Shown: positions 15,163 to 23,108 of the stretch, piece after piece
Numbering within the stretch: the first letter of the stretch is position 1
How the letters are laid out: each line of letters begins with the position of its first letter
DNA from: a virus
IMG/VR virus record: IMGVR_UViG_3300010392_000400
Location: 1-64,000 of that record
Strand: one strand, 5' to 3'
Length of the DNA stretch: 64,000 nucleotides
The notes under the pieces: generated by a model
What the model saw: only the letters and a program-made list of their open reading frames with translations
Told to the model about the DNA's origin: nothing
Database searches by the model: none
Made by a program: the position numbers and the translations under genes

Positions 15163-15292
15163 GGGTATCTAGGTGTGGCACGGTATACAAGACGCAGCAC
15201 AGGCAAAACCAGGATGTAAACCCCTTGGGGATAGGACTGGTTTTGGAGCTCCCGGTGTGTGTGTCCGTGTACCGTGTCACTCCTAGGTATCC
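15163..15292 (+). ncRNA. Long nested stem-loop in the leader of the 15309 gene
   Basis: Arms 15163-15188 and 15267-15292 pair at 25 of 26 positions (five G-U, one U-U mismatch). Inside are a perfect 9-bp stem (CAAAACCAG 15204-15212 with CTGGTTTTG 15237-15245) and an apical CCCCTTGGGG hairpin at 15221-15230. The structure ends two bases before the AAGGAGG ribosome-binding site of the next gene. Compensated G-U pairing in such a long arm is unlikely by chance. It could be an RNase III site, a leader controlling 15309-15931, or a stable small RNA. No coding frame fits the region. Confidence 0.7.
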
Positions 15293-15308
15293 AAGGAGGG
15301 CCTAGAAG

Positions 15309-15506
15309 ATGACCTGTGTTAAGAAGTACTACGATGTGAACGTACCCGATGTCCCTTACCTTGGAGTTGTGGATGTCACAGTGTCCAAGGACGGGTACGA
15401 CAATGAGTTCGAAGTAGAACAAAGTAACCCTGGGTGGAACTCTCTCACCAAGGTGCAACAGGATTATATCCTAACGCACATAGAGGAAGAAGGAACAGGA
15501 GGCTAA
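15309..15506 (+). CDS. Small early protein
   Basis: A 65-aa acidic protein with AAGGAGG 12 nt before ATG 15309. It is the first of three closely spaced small genes, downstream of the 130-nt RNA structure. No recognised domain (VNVPDVPYLGVVDVTVSKDG; KVQQDYILTHIEEEG). Confidence 0.6.
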   Translation: MTCVKKYYDVNVPDVPYLGVVDVTVSKDGYDNEFEVEQSNPGWNSLTKVQQDYILTHIEEEGTGG

Positions 15507-15510
15507 AGGT

Positions 15511-15765
15511 ATGGACGGAATAGATGTAATTGAGCAACACTGTGGAAAAGACACCGTGGATAAGCTCATAGCCGGGGACGACATAGCAGATACCTTAGAA
15601 GGCGACCAAGTCCTCTGGGACAAGTTGTATGAGCTCTACCTCCCTGATATGCCCTACGGCACAGCCAAGGCGCGGGACGGGGACCCTGGTGAGTTTATCA
15701 CAGATCAGCTTGAGTACGAAGTACAAAGAGCACAGGCTCTCAAGGAAAACCAAAGAGGCACTTAG
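15511..15765 (+). CDS. Small acidic early protein
   Basis: An 84-aa acidic protein starting 4 bp after the previous stop, with an AGGAGG site overlapping the end of the previous gene. Helical blocks include VDKLIAGDDIADTLEGDQVL and the C-terminal YEVQRAQALKEN. Function unknown. Confidence 0.6.
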   Translation: MDGIDVIEQHCGKDTVDKLIAGDDIADTLEGDQVLWDKLYELYLPDMPYGTAKARDGDPGEFITDQLEYEVQRAQALKENQRGT

Positions 15766-15766
15766 T

Positions 15767-15931
15767 ATGCCTAAGGACAAACCACCCTCTAAGAGAAAGA
15801 CACGGAGACCTCCAGAAACCCTGAGGGCACGAGGGCACGTTATACGTGTACCGAAGAAAACCAAAGATAAAGTCCCCAGGCGAACAAAGCACAAGACCGC
15901 GCCTTTGGACTTGGAAGATCAGAAGGATTAA
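15767..15931 (+). CDS. Small very basic protein
   Basis: A 54-aa protein, ATG one base after the previous stop. More than a third of residues are Lys or Arg (MPKDKPPSKRKTRRPPETLR and VPKKTKDKVPRRTKHK), with an acidic C-terminus. The charge suggests nucleic-acid binding. The shift from an acidic neighbour to a basic one encoded back to back is typical of interacting small phage proteins, but nothing proves it. Confidence 0.55.
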   Translation: MPKDKPPSKRKTRRPPETLRARGHVIRVPKKTKDKVPRRTKHKTAPLDLEDQKD

Positions 15932-16195
15932 ACACTTCCCTAGTAAACTAAGGAATACCCTAGTAAAATCAATTCCTTAGTAAGGGGTTGACTTTCAGTC
16001 CGAAGTATGGTACTTAAGGTCTTCCTTAGTTAGTACAAAGACGTTCCTAGGAACACCTAGCAGTATCTTAACTGTCCTCCTTTCCTAGGAGTCTAAGTAT
16101 TCCTAGGATAGCTTAGGAACCCTTTCTTAGGGGTTAAGGAACAAAGGGTATTCCTTAGTTCACTTAGCTATCCCTAGTATACCAAGGAGCCTCTA
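15932..16195. promoter_or_regulatory. Intergenic region before the foreign gene block, with a possible promoter
   Basis: This 264-bp gap is rich in TTCCTTAG, CCTAGGAA and TACCCTAGTA-type repeats. TTGACT (15988-15993) is followed after 17 bp by TACTTA (16011-16016): a good -35 and a weak -10. It may drive the 16196-18372 genes. The gap marks the sharp change in codon use at the start of that block. Confidence 0.4.
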
Positions 16196-16381
16196 ATGCA
16201 AAGAAAGACCAAACTTGAGGGCAGTCACAAGCTACCTTCATTAGAAGCTGCTGAGCGTGTCAAAGCTTTCCTCGACGATGCCGATGCAGAGCCAGGTGAC
16301 GCTGCCGCACACTTGACGCAGCTACGCATGGATATGGCAGAGGTTGTCGAAGTCTTGAAGGAGAGGAAAGCAAATGACTAA
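16196..16381 (+). CDS. Small helical protein, first gene of a foreign-looking block
   Basis: A 61-aa, probably all-helical protein with AAGGAG 8 nt before ATG 16196 (EAAERVKAFLDDADAEPGDA; RMDMAEVVEVLKERK). Its GC-rich codon use (GCC, CGC, GGC) differs from the genes before 15931 and after 18560. The stop overlaps the next start. Confidence 0.55.
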   Translation: MQRKTKLEGSHKLPSLEAAERVKAFLDDADAEPGDAAAHLTQLRMDMAEVVEVLKERKAND

Positions 16382-16655
16382 ACCCCTTACAGAAGAAGAG
16401 GTGGACATTTGGCTTTGGAAAATTGCAACGGCGGTCCAGTACGGACATCGCGGGCCACCTCGCACACAGGAAGTCGCACTAGCTGCCCATGACCTAATCC
16501 AATCCCTTAGCGCACGTGTAGAGAGGCTTGAGGGGGCGCTGGAACCGCTTACCGCACTCGCTGAAAAACACATTTATCCGCAGCCTGACAAACCGAATAG
16601 TGATTGGGCGACGGTCAAGGCCGCCCGCGCTGCACTCACAGGAAAGGAAGCGTGA
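16374..16655 (+). CDS. Small helical protein
   Basis: A 93-aa protein overlapping its upstream neighbour by 8 nt. Heptad-like helices (AAHDLIQSLSARVERLEGAL) suggest a coiled coil. Belongs to the translationally coupled block 16196-18372. No recognised function. Confidence 0.6.
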   Translation: MTKPLTEEEVDIWLWKIATAVQYGHRGPPRTQEVALAAHDLIQSLSARVERLEGALEPLTALAEKHIYPQPDKPNSDWATVKAARAALTGKEA

Positions 16656-16909
16656 TGGCTAGATGTTCTGATTGTCGTTTTTGGAGCCAAATGGTCGCTA
16701 TGGCCGTGGACGAGCGCGGTGTTCAAGCCATGTGTCTCGCTGATGGTGGGCCGGAGCAGTCAAAGTATACGACAGCCAGCCAATCGTGCTCGGGCTACAA
16801 GCCACGCACATACGGCGCTGTTGATGACCCGCCGAATTATGGCGAAGAAACCCGCCCTCTGTATATAGAGGCAGAAGGCCCTGACGCATTGAAGGCAACA
16901 ACCACATGA
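16655..16909 (+). CDS. Small Cys-containing protein
   Basis: An 84-aa protein whose ATG overlaps the previous TGA (TGATG). The N-terminal CSDCRFW plus two later cysteines could bind one zinc ion, a pattern seen in many small alphaproteobacterial phage and prophage proteins. A longer frame starting at 16604 would overlap the previous gene heavily and is not preferred. Confidence 0.55.
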   Translation: MARCSDCRFWSQMVAMAVDERGVQAMCLADGGPEQSKYTTASQSCSGYKPRTYGAVDDPPNYGEETRPLYIEAEGPDALKATTT

Positions 16910-17166
16910 CTGATAAAGCAACAGCGCGTCCACTATGCCCACAGAACACGGGAGGGAGAGTGATGGATCAAGAACACAGCTATGATTTGCCATCAGACAA
17001 CGAAGATCGACGGGAGGGGGACATACCCCTCGTTGAAATTAAGATTGAGGGCGGCACCATGCGCGTCACGTTGCATGACAGCAACTCATTCATCATCCTT
17101 GACGAAAGCGAGGCTCGCAAGCTGGCAATGGTTCTGAAAACGCATGTCGGGTGGGACACCCCATGA
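16906..17166 (+). CDS. Small hypothetical protein
   Basis: An 86-aa protein with ATGA overlap to its upstream neighbour. An in-frame ATG at 16963 with GGGAGAG upstream could give a 67-aa product beginning MDQEHSYDLPSD. The C-terminal half looks like a small beta-beta-alpha domain (IKIEGGTMRVTLHD; DESEARKLAMVLKTH). Function unknown. Confidence 0.5.
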   Translation: MTDKATARPLCPQNTGGRVMDQEHSYDLPSDNEDRREGDIPLVEIKIEGGTMRVTLHDSNSFIILDESEARKLAMVLKTHVGWDTP

Positions 17167-18152
17167 CCCAAACCCCAGATACGTCAAAAGAGGCGGTGGA
17201 GCAGCTTTGCCAAGCGGCGCGTGATGCTTCAATAGAGCTAAACGGCGGTGTTGAACACAACCTTTCGATGCTGTGTGACGCGGCAATAGACCTTGAGCAA
17301 CAACTGGCCGCATTGCAGGAGGTGATTATGTCAGGAACAGTATTCGAGAACGGCGGACCATCTTACTACAACGGAAGTATGGAAAAGCTACTCGGTATTG
17401 ATACGCCTACGGATGATAAGTGTGCCGCGTGTGGCGCAACAGAAGATTTGCGCGGATCGCCGTGGCATTCTTCTCCTATCTGTAAACAATGCTTCATTGT
17501 TTGGTACGACTGCATGGATAGCCTTGAAGATGCCCGCGATCCTGCAAAGGTTGGCGCTGAAAGTATGCGGCGCAAAGAAGCGGGTGAATTTCCTTGGAAT
17601 GCCACAACGGATGATGGAGATGGCCCCATGACCAAAGTTCCCAAGCATATCAAAGAGCTTGTCAAAGGAATGCAAGCGCATGGCATAAGGTTGGAAGACC
17701 TTTCTCAATATCAGGCTGACCAAGCAACAGCGCGTGAGCCTGAGATACCTCACCATGGAGGAAGGATGAAGATACGCATGGAAATCGAATTGGACTATGA
17801 CGACGAGCTTATGCACGGTGATGATGAGGAAGCACGGAAATGGTTTTTGTTCGACATTTTGCGGGGAAACCACTTGGTTCTCCTTGATGTGGGGGATTTA
17901 GGGGATGAGGTTGGGCGCGTCCGTGTGACCTCTTTCAAAAAGACAGCCAAAAGCCTGAGAACCGTTTGGAACAGGCTCGAAGCCATTGGCGACCCCGTGG
18001 TGGTGGCTGAGAACATTGGGGAACTGGTGGAGTCACTAGAAGAACTTTATTGGCTGGCCGATGAAACCAATCGGTTGCGTTATGCTCGGCAATATGACGC
18101 GGCTCAAGCCACCCTCGCCAAAATCAAAGGAGCCACTAATGACGCGGGATGA
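17163..18152 (+). CDS. Composite hypothetical protein, probably a fusion of small phage modules
   Basis: A 329-aa frame starting at ATG 17163 (ATGA overlap; the in-frame site at 17151 is upstream of the previous stop and lacks a ribosome-binding site). It reads as three units: an N-terminal helix-rich part (TSKEAVEQLCQAARDASIEL), a Cys-rich middle (CAACGATEDLRG...CKQC, a likely zinc ribbon) and a C-terminal acidic part (MKIRMEIELDYDDELMHGDD) that by itself resembles a stand-alone small protein. Internal ATGs at each boundary and the phrase ADQATAREP, echoing TDKATARP of the previous gene, suggest fusion by recombination. Composition matches the foreign block. Confidence 0.5.
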   Translation: MTQTPDTSKEAVEQLCQAARDASIELNGGVEHNLSMLCDAAIDLEQQLAALQEVIMSGTVFENGGPSYYNGSMEKLLGIDTPTDDKCAACGATEDLRGSPWHSSPICKQCFIVWYDCMDSLEDARDPAKVGAESMRRKEAGEFPWNATTDDGDGPMTKVPKHIKELVKGMQAHGIRLEDLSQYQADQATAREPEIPHHGGRMKIRMEIELDYDDELMHGDDEEARKWFLFDILRGNHLVLLDVGDLGDEVGRVRVTSFKKTAKSLRTVWNRLEAIGDPVVVAENIGELVESLEELYWLADETNRLRYARQYDAAQATLAKIKGATNDAG

Positions 18153-18372
18153 ACTGAGAAAGAGAGTGCTAGGCGCAATCAAGAAAACAGTCGAAGGGCC
18201 TGAACCCACAACCAATAAAGAAGCTGAGAACTTGCTATCCGACGCCGCCATAGTCGCTGTGCTGAATGTGGTCAGCGAGTTGATCCCGGATGATCAGTGG
18301 GTTGGCCCGGGAACGGAGAAGTTTCACGCCCTCCTATCCCAATTCAATCAGACAACAGAGCAAGAGGAATAA
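18139..18372 (+). CDS. Small helical hypothetical protein
   Basis: A 77-aa protein starting at ATG 18139 (AAAGGAG 6 nt upstream), overlapping the previous gene by 14 nt. Helical throughout (RDELRKRVLGAIKKTVEG; AIVAVLNVVSELI). It is the last gene of the GC-rich block. Confidence 0.55.
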   Translation: MTRDELRKRVLGAIKKTVEGPEPTTNKEAENLLSDAAIVAVLNVVSELIPDDQWVGPGTEKFHALLSQFNQTTEQEE

Positions 18373-18380
18373 CGAGTTAT

Positions 18381-18511
18381 GGCGCGGGCTTACATGATGC
18401 GCATGTCGGTGTGAGAAGTCCGTTTAAAACTTAAAGCTCCGAAGTTTGGCTAAGATAGGTGCCAACACCGAGGCCGGAGCCAACGGTAGGTAGTCAATCC
18501 TGCCCCGCGCC
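18381..18511 (+). ncRNA. Candidate branched structured RNA
   Basis: A 131-nt element closed by a perfect 8-bp stem (GGCGCGGG 18381-18388 with CCCGCGCC 18504-18511). Inside, five hairpins follow in order: ACATG/CATGT (18392-18406), AAACTT/AAGTTT (18427-18447), GGTG/CACC (near 18459-18470), GGC/GCC (near 18473-18482) and GGTAGG/CCTGCC (18485-18504, one G-U). The last stem abuts the closing stem, as a T-arm abuts an acceptor stem in tRNA-like folds, and ACC follows. It is not a canonical tRNA: the loop is 8 nt and there is no anticodon arm. It sits at the junction of the foreign block and rIIA. Confidence 0.5.
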
Positions 18512-18559
18512 ACCCAATAAGTACCCTAAGTAACTCAAGAAGGAACATAAGGAGGTCCT

Positions 18560-20989
18560 ATGAAACCCTTGAAGTCTAAGACAGCCAACATGCAGATCGA
18601 AGGCGACGGTCTGCGTAAAACTAAGTTCAAGGTTGGTGTCTCAGAGGCGCAGATTATCAAGTACCTTACTTCGTTGTACTCGGACAAGTACCGAGCAGCG
18701 TTCTCTGAGATAGCGTCTAATGCAATGGACGAAGTGCTCTTTGCCTTCTCTGAGGACAGAGACATCGAACCCTACGAAATCCTGTTACCTACCCAGGATG
18801 ACCCTAACCTTCGCATTCGTGACTATGGACGAGGAATGGAAAGGGAGTTTGCGTTCAACCAAATGACAACCTACGGGTTCTCTACGAAAGACGAGGACAA
18901 CGTAGCCCTAGGGGGCAAAGGGATCGGACTTAAGTCACCCTTGGCCCTAGGACCTTTCTCTGTTGAGACTGTCCACAAAGGCTTACTCACAGTGATAGCC
19001 AATGTCCCCGATGGTGGCGAAGGCAGTCCTGAGGCTATTGAAACCTTTCACGGTCCTACCGATGAACCCGATGGCACTACTGTAGTTATCCCAGCAGGGC
19101 AAAGGGACGTTCCTGAGTTTACTCGTGTGTGCAAGGAGTTCTTGAAGTATATGCCAAAGAAGGTACGTCCCAAGGTATCTGGAGTAGAGGTAGATTACTT
19201 CTGGGATCGCAAAGGGGCTACGGACTTGAGGTCCCATAAGATTCCCATTGTGTACGACAGGGACGCTGAGAGACAATACTACCGTTCTGATGATACTACG
19301 GAGCTTACGTTTATCATAGGGTATCGACCATACACAGTGCGTATGTCCTCCATGCCCCTTGAAGCCCGTAACTCCCACGAGACTATCCTCAAGTTCATAG
19401 ACAATCCCATTTACATCTTTCCCATTGGGTACCTGAGTATCTCGGACAACAGGGAAACCATAGACCTTGACAGAGTGACCATAGAACGTCTTGAAAAGCA
19501 CTTCAAAAACACCGAAGGCAAGCTCATAGGGTACTTTGAGGAAAAGCTCAAGACAACCAAAAGCATAGACGAGGCCCTCGAAGCTGCCCAAGTCCTACGA
19601 GGTGCCCTAGGACGCCAAGACTACGACTGGACAAGCCCAGAAGGGCACACGTTCACTATCACAGATTATGGCAAAGTGAAACTAGAGAAGTACTTCATAG
19701 GCAAGCTTGGTAAAAGTACGTTCTACGAGAAGACCAAAGAGACTAACCCCATTACCAAAGACACCAAGACAGTAGAGACAAAGCGTAAGCTCGCCCAGGA
19801 AATATCGTTCTCAGGCAACTCCGTGGGGTCAAAGAAGTACCAGTACGGGCTATCGTGTTTTACCGAGGAAGATAATGAGGACTACTTTAGACTTTACGAG
19901 TACTGCGAAGACTGGTTAGACGACGACGGTAAGTTTCCGATCCTTTGGTGTGACCGCAGTAAGGCTAAGAACTGGAAAGTACGGGCTAAGTACTTTGTGT
20001 CTGAGGAAGGCAAGGACGCCTTGGACCATTCCTTTGGAGAGGAGTATCCTAGTAGGTATGGTTCTAAGATCATCGTGTACTTCTTTGACCCCACTTGTCT
20101 TACAGAGGCGTTCCCAGACATGTACGAGGTCATAGCGTTGCACGACTTGGTAATTCCCAAGAAGACATCAATTTCCTCTAGTCCCAAGTCCTTCCTTGAG
20201 AAGATCATACTCCACGGAAGCAACTCTTGGTCGGCTAGGTACATAGATGAGGTATCCAAGAACCGTTCCAAGTACCTTTCCTACGAGTACGAAGACTCTT
20301 CGATACCCAAGAACATAGGCAACATCTACTACGTACCTATTGTAGGCTCTGGTTACACAGATTACCCATTCCACAATGATACTTATGGGTACGGTCCAAA
20401 CCGAGGCAGGTACTCACAGGACCATCTAAGGAGTGACATACACAGGATGATAGACGGAGGAGCCCTCAGGGCTAACGATGTCATAGTGTTCCCTAGCCTC
20501 AGTATTCGTCGTACCAAAGCGTGGGCTACCGCTGTTAAATCCAGGGAGGTAAAATCCTTCCTTCACCTGTATCGTAGGTTCTACGCCAGGACGTCTTACG
20601 GACAAGGAAGTTCAAGGCAACACCTTGACACTTCTGATGCTAGAAGGACTAGGCACTCCTTAGATAATTTTCAGAGGACCTTTCGAATCTTACAGGAACC
20701 AAGTCTACTAAAAGAAGCTCAGGAAGAGACTACGAAAGTCGAGAAGTTCCTAGAGGATAACAGAAGTGATAACACAGGCAACAGCTTAGAAGCTAGTACC
20801 TTTTTCCCTGAGTACCTTAGGAAGCACAAGGGTATCAGGTACAAAAAGGTAGAGGCAAAAGGAAATATCGACGGACCCAAAGCGTTCGTACAAAAGTTTT
20901 CCTTGCTCGAAGACCGCCAAGGTCTCCAGAAGTACTACTTGGAGAAGGAAGGTCTTGGGCAGGGGGGTACCACCCCACCGACTAACTAA
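18560..20989 (+). CDS. rIIA: rIIA-like GHKL-ATPase protein
   Basis: An 809-aa protein with the Bergerat ATP-binding fold at the N-terminus: N-box FSEIASNAMDEVL near residue 52, G1 box IRDYGRGMERE near 87, and G2 box GGKGIGLKSPLALG near 118. This order is the signature of T4 rIIA relatives, and it is followed directly by an rIIB homologue, the classic pair. A strong AAGGAGG site precedes ATG 18560. In T4 the pair is membrane-associated and acts in lysis inhibition and resistance to a prophage exclusion system; the role here is inferred. Confidence 0.85.
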   Translation: MKPLKSKTANMQIEGDGLRKTKFKVGVSEAQIIKYLTSLYSDKYRAAFSEIASNAMDEVLFAFSEDRDIEPYEILLPTQDDPNLRIRDYGRGMEREFAFNQMTTYGFSTKDEDNVALGGKGIGLKSPLALGPFSVETVHKGLLTVIANVPDGGEGSPEAIETFHGPTDEPDGTTVVIPAGQRDVPEFTRVCKEFLKYMPKKVRPKVSGVEVDYFWDRKGATDLRSHKIPIVYDRDAERQYYRSDDTTELTFIIGYRPYTVRMSSMPLEARNSHETILKFIDNPIYIFPIGYLSISDNRETIDLDRVTIERLEKHFKNTEGKLIGYFEEKLKTTKSIDEALEAAQVLRGALGRQDYDWTSPEGHTFTITDYGKVKLEKYFIGKLGKSTFYEKTKETNPITKDTKTVETKRKLAQEISFSGNSVGSKKYQYGLSCFTEEDNEDYFRLYEYCEDWLDDDGKFPILWCDRSKAKNWKVRAKYFVSEEGKDALDHSFGEEYPSRYGSKIIVYFFDPTCLTEAFPDMYEVIALHDLVIPKKTSISSSPKSFLEKIILHGSNSWSARYIDEVSKNRSKYLSYEYEDSSIPKNIGNIYYVPIVGSGYTDYPFHNDTYGYGPNRGRYSQDHLRSDIHRMIDGGALRANDVIVFPSLSIRRTKAWATAVKSREVKSFLHLYRRFYARTSYGQGSSRQHLDTSDARRTRHSLDNFQRTFRILQEPSLLKEAQEETTKVEKFLEDNRSDNTGNSLEASTFFPEYLRKHKGIRYKKVEAKGNIDGPKAFVQKFSLLEDRQGLQKYYLEKEGLGQGGTTPPTN

Positions 20990-20999
20990 GGAGGTTCTT

Positions 21000-21953
21000 A
21001 TGAATTACCCAGACGGTGTAGCAGTCATTTTCACAGGTGACGCTGTTACTGTGTCCTATGGGCCCAGTATTAAAACTGTGAAGCGTGGTCAAGAGCAGTA
21101 CACCCCAGTAATGGAGCACTTGCGTTCTTGGGAAAACAAAGGTGTACACTACGGCTACGTAGCCAAGGAAGAGTGGATTGAGAGCTTACTTAATGCCTTC
21201 GAACCCTCTCGTGTCTTGGAATCATACCTAGGCTCTCTAGGAGAAGCATCAAAGATCACATACGAGAATGGCCGAGTGTTCTACGATGGCAAGGAACTCC
21301 ATAACACGGTGACAGAGCGTATCCGCGCCCTAGCCCGTGAAGGACTTACCATTGAGTACCTTTTGACGTTCTTGGACAGCCTGTTCCAGAATCCTTCGTA
21401 CCGCTCAGTAGAGCAACTGTACGGGTTCCTGGAGAAGCACAAGATGCCTATTACCGCAGGTGGGTGCTTCAAAGCGTACAAAGTCATCAAAAGCAATTTC
21501 ACGGATTGCTACACAGGGAATATTGACAACTCTGTGGGACGTACCGTGAAAATGAACCGTAACCGTGTCGAAGACAACCCTGATCTGACATGCTCCGCTG
21601 GGCTCCACGTATGTGCCCACGAGTACGCTATTGGGTTCTTCTACGGAAGTGGTCGTATCTTGGTCGAAGTCGAGATTAACCCTCGTGACGTTGTGTCCAT
21701 TCCAACGGATTACAACAACGCCAAGATGCGTGTATGTCAGTACAAGGTAACTGGGGTTCTTGAGGACCGGACTGATGTCCTTTCCAATCGCATTTACGAT
21801 GGGTACGATGCCCGTGTAGCCTTTGACGAAGACAGCCCGGATTTCGGAGATGAGTACGACGAATCCTGGGTGTGGTCTGAGGACGAGGAAGATTCGTACG
21901 ATCCCTATGATAATTGGGACGACGATGGCACGTACGATGATATTCCTTTTTAA
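21000..21953 (+). CDS. rIIB: rIIB-like protein
   Basis: A 317-aa protein. ATG 21000 has AAGGAGG 7 nt upstream and is preferred over an in-frame site at 20955 inside rIIA. The rIIB pattern is seen in the central LLTFLDSLFQNPSYRSVEQLYGFLEKH segment (landmark NPSYRSVEQLYGFL), the ITAGGCFKAYKVI motif, the CSAGLHVCAHEYA motif and the following I.VEINPRDVVSIP. The C-terminus is a very acidic Asp/Glu/Tyr tail. Adjacent to the rIIA homologue with an 11-bp gap. Confidence 0.85.
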   Translation: MNYPDGVAVIFTGDAVTVSYGPSIKTVKRGQEQYTPVMEHLRSWENKGVHYGYVAKEEWIESLLNAFEPSRVLESYLGSLGEASKITYENGRVFYDGKELHNTVTERIRALAREGLTIEYLLTFLDSLFQNPSYRSVEQLYGFLEKHKMPITAGGCFKAYKVIKSNFTDCYTGNIDNSVGRTVKMNRNRVEDNPDLTCSAGLHVCAHEYAIGFFYGSGRILVEVEINPRDVVSIPTDYNNAKMRVCQYKVTGVLEDRTDVLSNRIYDGYDARVAFDEDSPDFGDEYDESWVWSEDEEDSYDPYDNWDDDGTYDDIPF

Positions 21954-21975
21954 GGAAACCTAGGAGAAGTAGCTT

Positions 21976-22644
21976 ATGGATTACACAGTACACGTTACCC
22001 CTAAGTCTACCAATAAGAAGACTGGGCCAATCCCGGTAACGACAACAGAGAGGTCAACCTGCCCACCTTCCTGTTCTTGGTACGACAAGGGGTGCTACGC
22101 AAAGTATGGTCCTCTTGCCCTTCATTGGAACAAGGTTTCTGACGGTTCCAGAGGGGGTAATTGGGCTAAGTTCATAGAATGGGTCTCAGAGCTCCCTGAG
22201 GGCACTCTGTGGCGACATAACCAAGCTGGGGACCTCCCAGGCACTGAGGAGGCTTTAGACTCTGAGAAGGCCTTAGAGCTCTCCCTAGCGGCTAAAGGGA
22301 CTATGGGGTTCACGTACACCCATAAGGACTACAAGAAGAACTACGATGTTATTCAAAGTATGAACACCAATGGGTTCACTGTGAATACCTCGTGTGACAC
22401 TTTAGATGATGCCGTGGAGTCCTACAGCCTTAACCTTCCTACTACTGTGCTTATTCCAGAGGCGTACGAAGGCCAGTCAAAGTTCAACTATAAGGATGTA
22501 GTGATAACGAGGTGCCCGGCAGAGTACCTTGACAAGACCTGTAAAACGTGTATGTTGTGCGCCCGAAGGTTCAGAGCTTCCGTTGTAGGGTTCACACCGC
22601 ACGGCACAGGAAAGAAACACGTAAAGGAGGCCCTAAATGGCTAA
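21976..22644 (+). CDS. Mycobacteriophage gp88-like protein
   Basis: A 222-aa protein resembling the gp88-type family found in actinobacteriophages and many other phages. It has an N-terminal TTERSTCPPSCSWYDKGCYA cysteine cluster (three Cys in about 12 residues), a WRHNQAGDLPG motif, a GFTYTHKDYK motif and a C-terminal Cys-rich patch (CKTCMLCARRF). The eight or so Cys suggest a metal or iron-sulfur site. Enzymatic role is not established. It follows rIIB by 22 bp with AGGAG upstream. Confidence 0.65.
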   Translation: MDYTVHVTPKSTNKKTGPIPVTTTERSTCPPSCSWYDKGCYAKYGPLALHWNKVSDGSRGGNWAKFIEWVSELPEGTLWRHNQAGDLPGTEEALDSEKALELSLAAKGTMGFTYTHKDYKKNYDVIQSMNTNGFTVNTSCDTLDDAVESYSLNLPTTVLIPEAYEGQSKFNYKDVVITRCPAEYLDKTCKTCMLCARRFRASVVGFTPHGTGKKHVKEALNG

Positions 22645-22861
22645 GTGGCGCTCAATGAAAACTGCCCCAAAGGATGTTCCGATACTTGTTTGGGGATGCG
22701 CAGAAGGGGAATTATCCCAAAAGGAGAGGGAACCAGGAGTACACCATGTAAACAACTTTTTTGGTGGATGGTCTTGCATGGACTGTGATGGGTACTCTGT
22801 TTGGGTAGCTGAACCCCTTTGTTGGACACCGGAACCTAAAGGACTTACAAATGAACGTTAA
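22637..22861 (+). CDS. DUF551-like small protein
   Basis: A 74-aa protein with the short-family pattern WRSMKTAPKDVPILVWG at the N-terminus, a central HHVNNFFGGW, and LCWTPEPKG at the C-terminus. This matches the W-x-M-x-TAPKDG-x-ILVW ... W-x-P-x-P layout of DUF551-type phage and prophage proteins. Function unknown. The start overlaps the previous gene by 8 nt. Confidence 0.65.
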   Translation: MAKWRSMKTAPKDVPILVWGCAEGELSQKEREPGVHHVNNFFGGWSCMDCDGYSVWVAEPLCWTPEPKGLTNER

Positions 22862-23099
22862 AACTAAGATTGTGACGAAGGGCGAAGAACCAAACGTCAC
22901 TTCATTTGAGCCTGGTATCTTCTACCAACACCTAACCTCTAGACGAGTATACTACTGTGCGTTTGGCAAATCTCGTATAAACCCTTACTTACTTAGTATC
23001 CACCCTAGAATTGACGACGAGTACGTAACCACTAAGGACTACCTCCCTTCTTCTTACAAAAAGTTCGAAGGCATCTTAGAGATTACCCAAGAAAAGTAA
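22851..23099 (+). CDS. Small hypothetical protein
   Basis: An 82-aa protein whose ATG lies inside the end of the previous gene (11-nt overlap). Ordinary globular composition (VTSFEPGIFYQHLTSRRVYYC; KKFEGILEITQEK). Unknown function. Confidence 0.55.
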   Translation: MNVKTKIVTKGEEPNVTSFEPGIFYQHLTSRRVYYCAFGKSRINPYLLSIHPRIDDEYVTTKDYLPSSYKKFEGILEITQEK

Positions 23100-23108
23100 G
23101 GACTTAGG

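Noticed and set aside
18400-18504. Resemblance of GGTGTGAGAAGTCCG and the 3' part to a cobalamin riboswitch
   Set aside because: Only short words match; the order and length of elements differ, the B12-box is not present, and the downstream gene is rIIA and not B12-related.
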